Shown here: piece by piece, positions 8,469 to 15,786 of the stretch
How the letters are laid out: the number at the start of each line of letters is the position of its first letter
How positions within the stretch are numbered: the stretch's first letter is position 1
Assembly: GCA_937919435.1 (NCBI GenBank)
Contig: CALFRR010000011.1
Location: 1 to 21,357 of the forward strand
From: an uncultured Alphaproteobacteria bacterium
GTDB lineage: Bacteria; Pseudomonadota; Alphaproteobacteria; Rhizobiales; Ancalomicrobiaceae
Length of the DNA: 21,357 nt
Reading direction: 5' to 3'
Program-made: the position numbers and the translations under genes
Notes under the pieces: model-generated
The model's database searches: none
Told to the model about the DNA's origin: nothing
The model's input: the letters and a program-made list of their open reading frames with translations, nothing else

Positions 8469-9416
8469 TCACTTCAGGCCGCGCTTGGCGAGTTCGGCGG
8501 CCGCGTCGGCCTGGGTGTGCAGATCGGAGTCGATCAGCACCCACTTCGGCCAATCGGTCTTGCCCTTCAGATAGGCCTCGACCACGTCGTAGATCGGGCC
8601 GCCGATGTCCGACTTCAGTTCGACCGAGGCGTTGGCCTCGCCGGCGACCAGCGAACGGAACATGTCCGGCACGCCGTCGACCGAGACCATCAGGAAGTCC
8701 TTGCCCGGCTTCAGGCCGGCTTCCTTCATCGCCTGGATGGCGCCGAGCTGCATGTTGTCGTTGTGGGCGTAGACCGCGCAGATGCCCTTGAAGCCGTTGG
8801 TCGCCTTGATGAACGACTCGGTCACTTCCTTGCCGCCGGCGGTGGTGAAGTCACCCGACTGCGACTTCACGATCTTGATGTCCGGGAACAGAGCGGTGAC
8901 CGACTCGAAGCCCTTCTTGCGCTGCAGCGCCGGGGCCGAGCCGACCGTGCCCTGCAGTTCGACGACGTTGCACTTGCCCTTCGACGCCTGGGCGAGCCAC
9001 GCACCGGCGAGGCGGCCTTCCAGGTTGAAGTCGGCGGAGATGCGGGTGACGAACAGGCCCGGATCGCTGTCGACGTCACGGTCGGCGAGGAACACCGGGA
9101 TCTTGGCGGCCTTGGCCTCCTTGAGCACCGCATCCCAACCGGTGACGACCACCGGGGCGATGATGATCGCGTCGACCTTCTGAGCGATGAACGAACGGAC
9201 GGCCTTGAGCTGGTTCTCTTCCTTGCCCTGGGCGTCGGAGAACTTGAGCTCGATGCCACGCTTGGCGGCGACGTCCTTCATGCTCTGCGAGAAGGCCGGA
9301 CGCCAGTCGCCTTCGGAACCGACCTGCGAGAAACCGATGGTCAGCGCCGAAGCGCTCGTGGCGAAAGCGATCCCGAGCCCGAAGGCCACGGTGCCGAGAA
9401 GCCTGGTCCTGGTCAT
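8469..9416 (-). CDS. ytfQ: Periplasmic sugar-binding protein, YtfQ type
   Basis: Substrate-binding protein of the importer, 315 residues, periplasmic. A Sec signal peptide is visible (basic MTRTR, hydrophobic core, likely cleavage after Ala-Ser-Ala at about 24). The mature part starts LTIGFSQVGSE, then ENQLKAVRSF, DAIIIAPVV, VVELQGTVGSAPALQRKKGF, YAHNDNMQLGAIQAMKEAGLKPGKDF and SVDGVPDMF. This matches E. coli YtfQ, the galactofuranose-binding protein, block by block, and differs from RbsB and AraF. The start has a strong GAGGAGG site 5 nt upstream. It is the first gene of the transport operon. The AraC-type operator about 600 nt upstream suggests L-arabinose as the physiological ligand; the true ligand cannot be read from sequence. 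Confidence 0.9.
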   Translation of the reverse strand: MTRTRLLGTVAFGLGIAFATSASALTIGFSQVGSEGDWRPAFSQSMKDVAAKRGIELKFSDAQGKEENQLKAVRSFIAQKVDAIIIAPVVVTGWDAVLKEAKAAKIPVFLADRDVDSDPGLFVTRISADFNLEGRLAGAWLAQASKGKCNVVELQGTVGSAPALQRKKGFESVTALFPDIKIVKSQSGDFTTAGGKEVTESFIKATNGFKGICAVYAHNDNMQLGAIQAMKEAGLKPGKDFLMVSVDGVPDMFRSLVAGEANASVELKSDIGGPIYDVVEAYLKGKTDWPKWVLIDSDLHTQADAAAELAKRGLK

Positions 9417-10011
9417 GTCTTCCTCCTCTGTCTGGTCTCTGTTTGCGGTCGAGCGTCCGCCCGATCCGTATGTGCGGACCCCTCGCCGAGGGCTCCGGAT
9501 CCGCTTCGGCGCGCCGTCGACCGGCGTCGCCTGCCGAGACGCGGGGATCTACCCCGCATCGGATCACCCGTCCGACCACCGGCCGGACCGATCTCCTTCG
9601 CCACCTCGCCCGTCACCCGGCGGACGGAAGACGCCGGGGCGCACGCATGGAGCCGACGGCTCCACCGAATCCGACCGACGGCCGGAGGACGGCGACACCC
9701 GACCGAGACCGAAACATAGACGATCGTCGCACGTGATCGATCGTACGGAGCCCGGCCGCGGCCGCAAAATCATCCCGTCGGCGGTCAGATCACCACCGAT
9801 CGTCGACATGGAAAAAATCTTGGAACGAGTCCGTCGCCGCGCATCACAACAGTTCGCGGCTCGAGGAGACGGACTAGAATATCGCCCTTTCCATCTCCGA
9901 GCACTCCCTGCCTGCCGGGATGTGAACTCCCGTTTCCTCTGTCGTCGGCGATCGATGTGCATCGCACACCTCCGCCGCTTCCTTTCGTCGACGGTCTGGT
10001 CGACTTTTATG
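9417..10011 (-). other. Long untranslated leader upstream of ytfQ
   Basis: If transcription starts just below the -10 at 10018-10023, ytfQ has a leader of about 595 nt. No conserved protein is seen in it on either strand. One minus-strand frame, ATG at 9962 to a stop at 9564 (132 codons, Arg/Ser-rich), has a good GGAGGT site 5 nt upstream. However, its third codon positions are not G/C-biased like the real genes, so it is at most a leader ORF. A small inverted repeat, CGATG-TG-CATCG (9953-9964), overlaps that ATG. A closer, unseen promoter remains possible. Confidence 0.4.
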
Positions 10012-10017
10012 GGTGGC

Positions 10018-10082
10018 AGTATAGCCGCGACGCATCCCAGCGCACAGGGGCGATCCGGCTGTTTACATGGATTATTCTGCCG
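10018..10082 (-). promoter_or_regulatory. AraC-type operator and promoter for ytfQRT-yjfF
   Basis: On the minus strand a half-site CGGC-AGAATAA-TCCATG (10082-10066) is followed 21 bp on by CAGC-CGGATCG-CCCCTG (10061-10045). This is the spacing and partly the sequence of E. coli araI1-araI2, TAGC-N7-TCCATA and TAGCGGATC. The second half-site overlaps by 2 bp a poor -35 (TGTGCG, 10046-10041), which is 17 bp from a good -10, TATACT (10023-10018). That layout is expected for an AraC-activated promoter. The same element, at identical spacing, lies before araB (18348-18412). Confidence 0.7.
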
Positions 10083-10112
10083 GAGGCCGGGGCGACCGAG
10101 ACCCGGCCTCCG
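10081..10112. other. Perfect 11-bp-arm inverted repeat beside the AraC operator
   Basis: CGGAGGCCGGG (10081-10091), a 10-nt loop, then CCCGGCCTCCG (10102-10112). It abuts the upstream half-site of the ytfQ operator. There is no U-tract on either strand, so it is not a classical intrinsic terminator. It may act as a second insulator behind the pta terminator, or be extruded DNA. Function unknown. Confidence 0.55.
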
Positions 10113-10250
10113 TCGCGGCCCGTGGGTCCGCGCGCGGGCTCCGGACCGTGCCGGGCCGTCGTCCCCACCGCGCGTGGCGTGTCGAACCGCCGCCGATCCC
10201 CGAATTCCGCCGCGCGACCGGCCGGCGACCCGTCGGCGACCGACCGGCCG

Positions 10251-10281
10251 GAAACGAAAAACGCGGCCCGGAGGCCGCGTT
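10251..10281 (-). terminator. Intrinsic terminator of ackA-pta
   Basis: A 9-bp GC-rich stem with a 4-nt loop (arms 10260-10268 and 10273-10281). On the minus strand it is followed by TTTTCGTTTC. It begins about 50 nt after the pta stop. Strong stem and U-rich tail; ends the acetate operon before the ytfQ promoter. Confidence 0.82.
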
Positions 10282-10331
10282 CTCACGTCGTCTGAACCCG
10301 CATCCGACGTTCGTCGGTGCGACGCTGGACC

Positions 10332-12470
10332 TCACTCGGCGGCGACGTCGAGCTCCGCCCGGGCCTTCTCGCCGGCATCCGCCTGGATCGCGGTCAGCGC
10401 GATCGTATAGACGATGTCGTCGACCAGCGCGCCGCGCGACAGATCGTTGACCGGCTTCCGGAGGCCCTGCAGCATCGGGCCGACCGAAACCACGCCCGCC
10501 GACCGCTGCACCGCCTTGTAGGTGGTGTTGCCGGTGTTGAGGTCGGGGAAGATGAAGACGTTGGCGTGTCCGTCGAGCGGGCTGTTCGGCGCCTTCTGGC
10601 GGCCGACGCTCTCCACCGAGGCGGCGTCGTACTGGATCGGACCGTCGACGACGAGGTCGGGGCGCCGTTCCTTGACCAGCCGGGTGGCTTCGCGGACCTT
10701 GTCGACGTCTTCGCCGGTGCCCGACGATCCGGTCGAGTAGGAGATCATCGCCACCCGCGGCTCGACACCGAAGGCACGGGCCGAATCCGCCGATTGGATG
10801 GCGATCTCGGCGAGTTCCGGAGCGGTCGGATCGGGATTGATCGCGCAGTCGCCGTAGACCAGCACCTGATCCGGCATCAGCATGAAGAACACGCTCGACA
10901 CGATCGACGAGCCGGGCGCGGTCTTGATCAGCTGGAGGGCCGGACGGACGGTGTTGGCGGTGGTGTGGACCGCACCGGAGACCAGACCGTCGACGTCGCC
11001 GTTGGCGAGCATCATGGTGCCGAGCACCACGGTGTCCTCGAGCTGCGCCTTGGCCTGCAGGGCGGTCAGGCCCTTGGCCTTGCGGAGCTCGACCATCGCC
11101 TCGACATAGGTCGGCCGGACGGTATCGGGATCGATGATCTCGAGGCCTTCCGGCAGTTCGATGCCGTGCGCCTTGGCCACCGCCCGGATCCGATCCGGAG
11201 CGCCGACCAGCACGCACTTGGCGATGCCCTTCTCGGTGCAGATCGCCGCCGCCTTGATGGTCCGCGGCTCGTCGCCTTCCGGCAGCACGATCCGCTTCGC
11301 CGCGGCGCGCGCCGCCTCGACCAGACGATGACGGAACACCGGCGGCGGCATCAGGCTCTCGACCGGCAGGTCGAGGCGCTTGACCACCGGCGCGGTGTCG
11401 ACCTTCTCGGCGATGTAGCCGATCATCCGCTCCATCCGCTCGGCGTCGGTGCGGCCGACGTGGTTCGACACGTTGGCGAGCCGCGAGGCGATGGTGAAGG
11501 TGTCCGCCTCGGTCAGCAGGATCGGCAGCCGATCGAGCGGCGGCGCGTCGAACAGCGCCTCGACCTCCGGCGCCAGCGACCCGCCGCAGGTCAGCACCAG
11601 ACCGGCGAGCGGCATGCCGCGCTGGGCGACCAGCGCCGTGGCGAGGATCGCGTCGCCGCGATCCGACGGGGTGACCACCAGCGTGCCGGGGGTCAGATGC
11701 TTCAGCAGCTTCTCCGACCGGCGCGCCGCCACCAGCATCTGCTCGGCGCGCAGCGTCTCGATCGCCCCCTTGTGGACGACATCGAGCCCGAGCGCCTCGG
11801 CGACGTCGGCGACCCGCGGGGCCGACACCTTGCGCACCGTCGGCACCGCGGCGAGCACCGCCACCGGCTTGTCGATGCCCGCGACGGTCAGGCCGCCGAG
11901 ATCGGCGATCCGCCGGGCCGCACCTTCGTCGGCGCAGTGGTTGACCATCACGCCGGCGAGCGGCCGACGGCCGTCGTCGCCGTACTGCTCGGCGGCGGTC
12001 GCCGCGATCGCCGCCAGTTCCTCGGCGCTGCGCTTGCCGCCGGTCATCACCGGCACCAGGTCGGCGTTGAGGCTGCGGATCGTCGCGATGTTGAGCCGGG
12101 TGGCGATCTGGATGTCGGCGTCCGGGATCAGACCCTCGACCACCACCACGTCATGGGCGGCGCGCACCGACTCGACCAGCGCCACGACTTCTTCCATCAG
12201 CGCGCCGATCTGTCCGGTCCGGACGAGTTCGGAGGCGTGGTCGAAGGAGATCGGCTCGGGCGTCGGCGTGCCGCACAGGGTGCGGGCGAAGTGGCTGGCC
12301 AGATCGCTGCCGCCGACCATCGATTCCGGCTGGACGATCGGCTTGACGAACCCGACCCGGACTCCGGCGAGCTGGAGCGAACGCACCAGTCCGAGAGCCA
12401 TCGAGGTCAGGCCAGTGTCCCGCGAGATCGGGACCAGATAGAAGGTGCGATGACGAGATTGAGCATTCAT
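10332..12470 (-). CDS. pta: Phosphate acetyltransferase (long form)
   Basis: Interconverts acetyl-phosphate plus CoA and acetyl-CoA plus phosphate in the cytoplasm. At 712 residues it is the long, E. coli-like form (714 residues). The N-terminal BioD-like region begins about residue 9 (FYLVPISRDTGLTSMALGL). The middle DRTGG-type domain spans roughly 230-330. The C-terminal catalytic PTA/PTB domain runs from about 378 to 705 with IVLPEGDEPRTIKAA, GLVSGAVHTTANTVRPALQ and ISYSTGSSGTG. The start at 12470 is chosen over the ATG at 12509 because homology begins at MNAQSRHRTFYLVP and GAGG lies about 10 nt before it. It is second in the ackA-pta operon, 70 nt after ackA, across a strong stem-loop. 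The N-terminal domains are usually regulatory. Confidence 0.95.
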   Translation of the reverse strand: MNAQSRHRTFYLVPISRDTGLTSMALGLVRSLQLAGVRVGFVKPIVQPESMVGGSDLASHFARTLCGTPTPEPISFDHASELVRTGQIGALMEEVVALVESVRAAHDVVVVEGLIPDADIQIATRLNIATIRSLNADLVPVMTGGKRSAEELAAIAATAAEQYGDDGRRPLAGVMVNHCADEGAARRIADLGGLTVAGIDKPVAVLAAVPTVRKVSAPRVADVAEALGLDVVHKGAIETLRAEQMLVAARRSEKLLKHLTPGTLVVTPSDRGDAILATALVAQRGMPLAGLVLTCGGSLAPEVEALFDAPPLDRLPILLTEADTFTIASRLANVSNHVGRTDAERMERMIGYIAEKVDTAPVVKRLDLPVESLMPPPVFRHRLVEAARAAAKRIVLPEGDEPRTIKAAAICTEKGIAKCVLVGAPDRIRAVAKAHGIELPEGLEIIDPDTVRPTYVEAMVELRKAKGLTALQAKAQLEDTVVLGTMMLANGDVDGLVSGAVHTTANTVRPALQLIKTAPGSSIVSSVFFMLMPDQVLVYGDCAINPDPTAPELAEIAIQSADSARAFGVEPRVAMISYSTGSSGTGEDVDKVREATRLVKERRPDLVVDGPIQYDAASVESVGRQKAPNSPLDGHANVFIFPDLNTGNTTYKAVQRSAGVVSVGPMLQGLRKPVNDLSRGALVDDIVYTIALTAIQADAGEKARAELDVAAE

Positions 12471-12496
12471 GTGCGAGTGTCCTCGTTCTTCGTTGA

Positions 12497-12531
12497 GGAG
12501 CGGCCGCATCCGCGTTCTCCGCGGCCGCTCC
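12497..12531 (-). other. Intercistronic stem-loop between ackA and pta
   Basis: GGAGCGGCCGC (12497-12507) and GCGGCCGCTCC (12521-12531) form a perfect 11-bp stem with a 13-nt loop, starting 9 nt after the ackA stop. There is no U-tract, so it more probably stabilises mRNA or adjusts the ackA:pta ratio than terminates. The pta ribosome site lies just downstream and outside the stem. Confidence 0.65.
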
Positions 12532-12540
12532 CGCTCCCGA

Positions 12541-13743
12541 TCAGGCGACCAGCCCGGCGATCTGAGCGGTGTCGGAGGCGATCAGGCCTTCTTCGTCGGT
12601 CGGCACCACGGCCGCCACCAGCCCCGGGCCGGCGGCGATGCGAGCGGTGCGCCCGCCGAAGGTGGCCTTGTTCTCGGCTTCGTCGAGCTTCAGCCCGAAC
12701 ACGCCGAGGTGGGCGATGGTCAGCGCCCGCACACGGGCCGAATTCTCACCGATGCCGCCGGTGAAGACCAGCGCGTCGAACCGGTCGAGCGAGGTGGCGA
12801 GGCCGCCGATGTGGCGGGCCAGACGATGGACGAACACGTCGAGCGCCAGTTTGGCCTGGGCGTTGCCGGCGTCGATCGCCTGTTCGACCGCACGGCAGTC
12901 GCTCGACAGCTCGGAGACGCCGAGCAGACCGCTCTTCTTGTTGAGCAGGCTTTCGATGCCGTCGATGTCGAGGCCTTCGGACCGGGCGATGTGGGCGGCG
13001 GCGCCGAAGTCGATGTCGCCCGAACGGGTACCCATCACCAGACCCTCGAGCGGGGTCAGGCCCATCGTGGTGTCGACGCTCAGGCCGTTCTTGACCGCGG
13101 TCGCCGAGGCGCCGTTGCCCAGATGGGCGATGACGATGCCGTGGTTCTTCGGGTCGAGGCCGAGGAAGCGGACGGCCTCACCGGCGACGTAGCGGTGCGA
13201 GGTGCCGTGGAAGCCGTAACGGCGCACGCCGAGATCGCGGTAGTACTTCTGCGGGATCGCATAGGTGTAGGCGGCGGCCGGCATGGTCTGATGGAAGGCG
13301 GTGTCGAACACCGCCACCTGCGGCACGCCGGGCAGGCTGGCGAGCGCCGCCCGCACGCCCAGCAGGTTCGCCGGATTGTGCAGCGGGGCCAGCGGATTGC
13401 AGGCTTCGAAGTCGGCGATCACCTGCGGGGTGATCAGCGCCGAGGCGGTGAACCGCTCGCCGCCGTGGACCATCCGGTGGCCGACCGCGCCGATCCGGTC
13501 GAGCAGGCCGAGCCCGCGGATCTGGTCGAGCAGCGACTTCAGCGCCGCGTCGTGGGCACCGCCCGACAGCGACGTCGTCTGCTTCTCGCCGTTCTTCTTG
13601 ACCACCAGCCGGCTGTCATCGAGCCCCAGGCACTCGGCGAGCCCCGACAGCAGCGGCTCGTGGCCGCCGACCTCGAGGAGAGAGAACTTCAGCGACGAGC
13701 TGCCGCAGTTGATGACCAGTACGAGCTTGGGATCGGACGACAT
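12541..13743 (-). CDS. ackA: Acetate kinase
   Basis: Cytoplasmic acetate kinase, 400 residues, acetyl-phosphate + ADP = acetate + ATP. The ASKHA-fold phosphate motif INCGSSSLKF (11-20) is at the N-terminus. Catalytic and binding residues known from the Methanosarcina enzyme appear at near-identical positions: Asn12, Arg90 (GHRMVHGG), Asp147 (VFDTAFHQTMP), His179 (YGFHGTSHRYV) and Arg240 (MGTRSGDID). The C-terminal GGIGENSARVR glutamate is present. Length is normal. It is first in the ackA-pta operon. The 599-bp region between it and the araA stop holds its control sites and the araA terminator. Confidence 0.96.
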   Translation of the reverse strand: MSSDPKLVLVINCGSSSLKFSLLEVGGHEPLLSGLAECLGLDDSRLVVKKNGEKQTTSLSGGAHDAALKSLLDQIRGLGLLDRIGAVGHRMVHGGERFTASALITPQVIADFEACNPLAPLHNPANLLGVRAALASLPGVPQVAVFDTAFHQTMPAAAYTYAIPQKYYRDLGVRRYGFHGTSHRYVAGEAVRFLGLDPKNHGIVIAHLGNGASATAVKNGLSVDTTMGLTPLEGLVMGTRSGDIDFGAAAHIARSEGLDIDGIESLLNKKSGLLGVSELSSDCRAVEQAIDAGNAQAKLALDVFVHRLARHIGGLATSLDRFDALVFTGGIGENSARVRALTIAHLGVFGLKLDEAENKATFGGRTARIAAGPGLVAAVVPTDEEGLIASDTAQIAGLVA

Positions 13744-14018
13744 GACGAGCCTCGGTGGCTGATGGCTGCGATCGAGCCCGACCCCTGCCGAAGAACCGGA
13801 GGTGTGAGGACATCGGACCGCGGGCGAGAGACGCTCGTGTTGCAGTGCGGCTCGCCGGTCGGCTTGTGCAATGCAGCAGTCACGAGCGGTGTCCTTCGGG
13901 GCGGATCGGCGAATCGAACCGTGGCGGGCATCGACCGCGACCGATCTACGACGAACGTATCACCGTTTGGTGGCGCCTTCGCGCGTCCGCGTCAAGCCGT
14001 CGATGTCGCCCGAACTCG

Positions 14019-14194
14019 CGCAAAATCAGCACATCGGTGCTACTGCGTAGATTCATTGAGCATTTGCGAAGGGAACGCGCGGGTACATCGATTGACCTGG
14101 GCGTCGTACCGTCCACGTTTGCGTCATTCCTTTCGCAAATGCGAGATTTCCCGGAATTCCACGTACACCCAAAATGCATGTCTGCCCGCGCAAA
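14019..14194. promoter_or_regulatory. TTTGCG motif cluster upstream of ackA
   Basis: The gap 13744-14280 carries no credible gene and is less GC-rich than its surroundings. It holds five TTTGCG/CGCAAA hexamers (14019-14024, 14063-14068, 14118-14123, 14134-14139, 14189-14194). Two lie in a longer inverted pair: GCATTTGCGAAGGGAA at 14060-14075, and its reverse complement with one mismatch at 14127-14142. The second copy also contains TCGCA-AA-TGCGA (14133-14144). Such sites could serve a regulator of the ackA-pta operon. TTTGC/GCAAA boxes are known for the RamB/ScfR acyl-metabolism regulators, but the link is speculative. No clear -35/-10 pair was found. Confidence 0.4.
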
Positions 14195-14280
14195 TGACGC
14201 GGAGCCATCTCCGAACGCACACCCTGCGCTCCGGCGAGCGGCTCCGTCGCCCCGGAGTCGGCCCGAGTCGTACGATGACG

Positions 14281-14309
14281 AAAAAAGGGGCCGGGAAGAT
14301 CCCGACCCC
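14281..14309 (-). terminator. Intrinsic terminator of araBDA
   Basis: On the minus strand a 10-bp stem (14309-14300 with 14296-14287, one G-U pair) and a 3-nt loop are followed by six T (14286-14281). It begins 33 nt after the araA stop. This is the clearest terminator in the window. Confidence 0.9.
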
Positions 14310-14342
14310 GAGTGCCCCTCTCCGAGAGACGAATGCGAACCG

Positions 14343-15749
14343 TCAGACCTCGACGTATTCGACGCCGGCGAGGTCGCACCACGCCTTCCAGCGCGGCCGG
14401 ACGTCGCCGAGATGCAGAACCTGATGGTGGGTGCCGCCGTTCTTCAGCCAGCCGTTCAGACACTCGGTGACCCCGGTCTGCGGGCGGAAGAAGAAGTAGG
14501 GCATCTCGACCGTCGGCAGCTCCTCGGTGTCGAGGATGGTGCCCTGGGCGACCACCAGCCGATAGGCGTCGCCGCCCAGGCTGACCAGACTGACCAGCGT
14601 CGCCGGGCCGGGTTCGGCCTGGAACAGCACGGTCGGCGGGTTGTCGAGGCCGCCGATGCCGAGCGGGCGGTCGATCAGCTTCGGCTTGACGCCGCGCCGG
14701 GCGACCTTCCAGTTGCCTTCGCCCATGTGGCTCTGGAGCGCCGCGTCGCGGGCGAAGTCCATCGCGTACATTTCGGTGAAGTGCGGGTCCGGCGCGATCG
14801 AACGCCCGGCGACCATCAGCGACACGCAGTTGGTGTCGCCCTCGGCCGCGTAGCCGTAGCCCTCCGCCATCAGGTTGGAGGCGGCCATCATGTGGATCTG
14901 GGTGAACCGGCCGTCGAAGCCGATCTCGTTGAAATAGAGCGAGAAGCCGTCGTAGTCGCCCTTCTCCAGCACGCGAGCGATGCCGACCTGGATCTTCGCC
15001 GCCTCTTCGAGCTGCGCCGGCTTCAGCTTCGGATCGAGCTCGAAGTTGGCCTTGCAGTAGTCGAGCACCGCGTCGACGTCGGCCTTGGTCGCCGCCTCCA
15101 TCTCGCTGACGATCGAGCCCATGCCGATGTGGTCGACCTGCGGCCCGAGCCGCCGCATGAAGGTGTGCGGATCGGTCAGGATGTCGCCCATGCCGGGCAT
15201 CCGGCCGAACACCGCGACCTTCGCCTGCTTCAGCGCGGTCACCGTGTGGGCGGCGATCGCGAAGGTCTCGACCGCCTCGACGAAGGCTTCCGACTTCCAG
15301 TCGCCGGAGAACACGGTGAACTGCTTGCCGAGGCGGATCAGCGTGTTGGCGGTGTCCTGGGCGCCGTGGACACCCTGGTTGTAGGTGAGGTCGCCCATGT
15401 TCCAGGCCGGCGTCACCTGCGGTTCCGGCTGGATGTTGGCGAGCATCAGCGGCAGGCCGCAGTCGCGGAAGGCGTTGACGAGGCGCAGGCCCGGCCCATA
15501 GGTCAGGTTGACGATCAGCACGCCGTCGACGCCGTCACGGGTGAAGCCGCCGAGGATCTCCTCGATGTCGGCCCGGCAGCGCGCCGCCTTGGGGAAGCGG
15601 ACTTCGGCGACCCCGGCGAGCTGGCCCGCGACGTCGCGCGCGTAGCCCTCCTGCCGCTCGGTGATCCCCGGCAGCATCTTGTCGTAGAGTTCCTGCATGA
15701 TGCCGAGCAGCCCGATCACGGGCTTGCGAGTGACCACGGCGAGTGACAT
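14343..15749 (-). CDS. araA: L-arabinose isomerase, divergent form
   Basis: Converts L-arabinose to L-ribulose, the first catabolic step. It is 468 residues, against about 500 for the E. coli enzyme. The N-terminal half resembles the E. coli protein poorly: the usual FWFVTGSQ-like start is replaced by KPVIGLLGIMQELYDKM. The C-terminal half aligns well. The four metal/catalytic positions of the family are recognisable: Glu303 (AAEGDT), Glu326 (HFTEMY), His341 (LQSHMGE) and His441/442 (GGTHHQV). LGIGGLDNPPTVLFQAEPGPATLVSL matches the family block. The start at 15749 has GGAGG 9 nt upstream; an upstream in-frame ATG at 15815 would read back across the araD stop. It is last in araB-araD-araA, 37 nt after araD. 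Specificity for arabinose over related sugars rests mainly on the operon. Confidence 0.88.
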   Translation of the reverse strand: MSLAVVTRKPVIGLLGIMQELYDKMLPGITERQEGYARDVAGQLAGVAEVRFPKAARCRADIEEILGGFTRDGVDGVLIVNLTYGPGLRLVNAFRDCGLPLMLANIQPEPQVTPAWNMGDLTYNQGVHGAQDTANTLIRLGKQFTVFSGDWKSEAFVEAVETFAIAAHTVTALKQAKVAVFGRMPGMGDILTDPHTFMRRLGPQVDHIGMGSIVSEMEAATKADVDAVLDYCKANFELDPKLKPAQLEEAAKIQVGIARVLEKGDYDGFSLYFNEIGFDGRFTQIHMMAASNLMAEGYGYAAEGDTNCVSLMVAGRSIAPDPHFTEMYAMDFARDAALQSHMGEGNWKVARRGVKPKLIDRPLGIGGLDNPPTVLFQAEPGPATLVSLVSLGGDAYRLVVAQGTILDTEELPTVEMPYFFFRPQTGVTECLNGWLKNGGTHHQVLHLGDVRPRWKAWCDLAGVEYVEV

Positions 15750-15786
15750 GTCGCGAATCCTCCGTTTGAACCGTCTCGAACCGATC

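Noticed and set aside
9564..9962. A 132-codon minus-strand frame with a good ribosome site in the ytfQ leader
   Set aside because: Third-position base use is unlike the real genes, it is Arg/Ser-rich and has no recognisable domain; kept only as a possible leader ORF.
10081..10112. Inverted repeat as an intrinsic terminator
   Set aside because: No U-tract on either strand; the pta terminator at 10251-10281 already fits that role.
10067..10450. Plus-strand frame starting MDYSAGG, whose first bases match the araC start, considered as a remnant of a duplicated araC 5' end
   Set aside because: The match stops at the end of the operator half-site and no AraC-like residues follow. Operator and -10 conservation on the minus strand explains it better.
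10317..12764. An 815-codon plus-strand frame opposite pta (and similar long frames at 6800-8791, 12469-14424, 13755-15746, 16506-18305)
   Set aside because: Compositionally biased shadow frames; each lies antisense to a gene with clear family motifs and crosses real gene boundaries.
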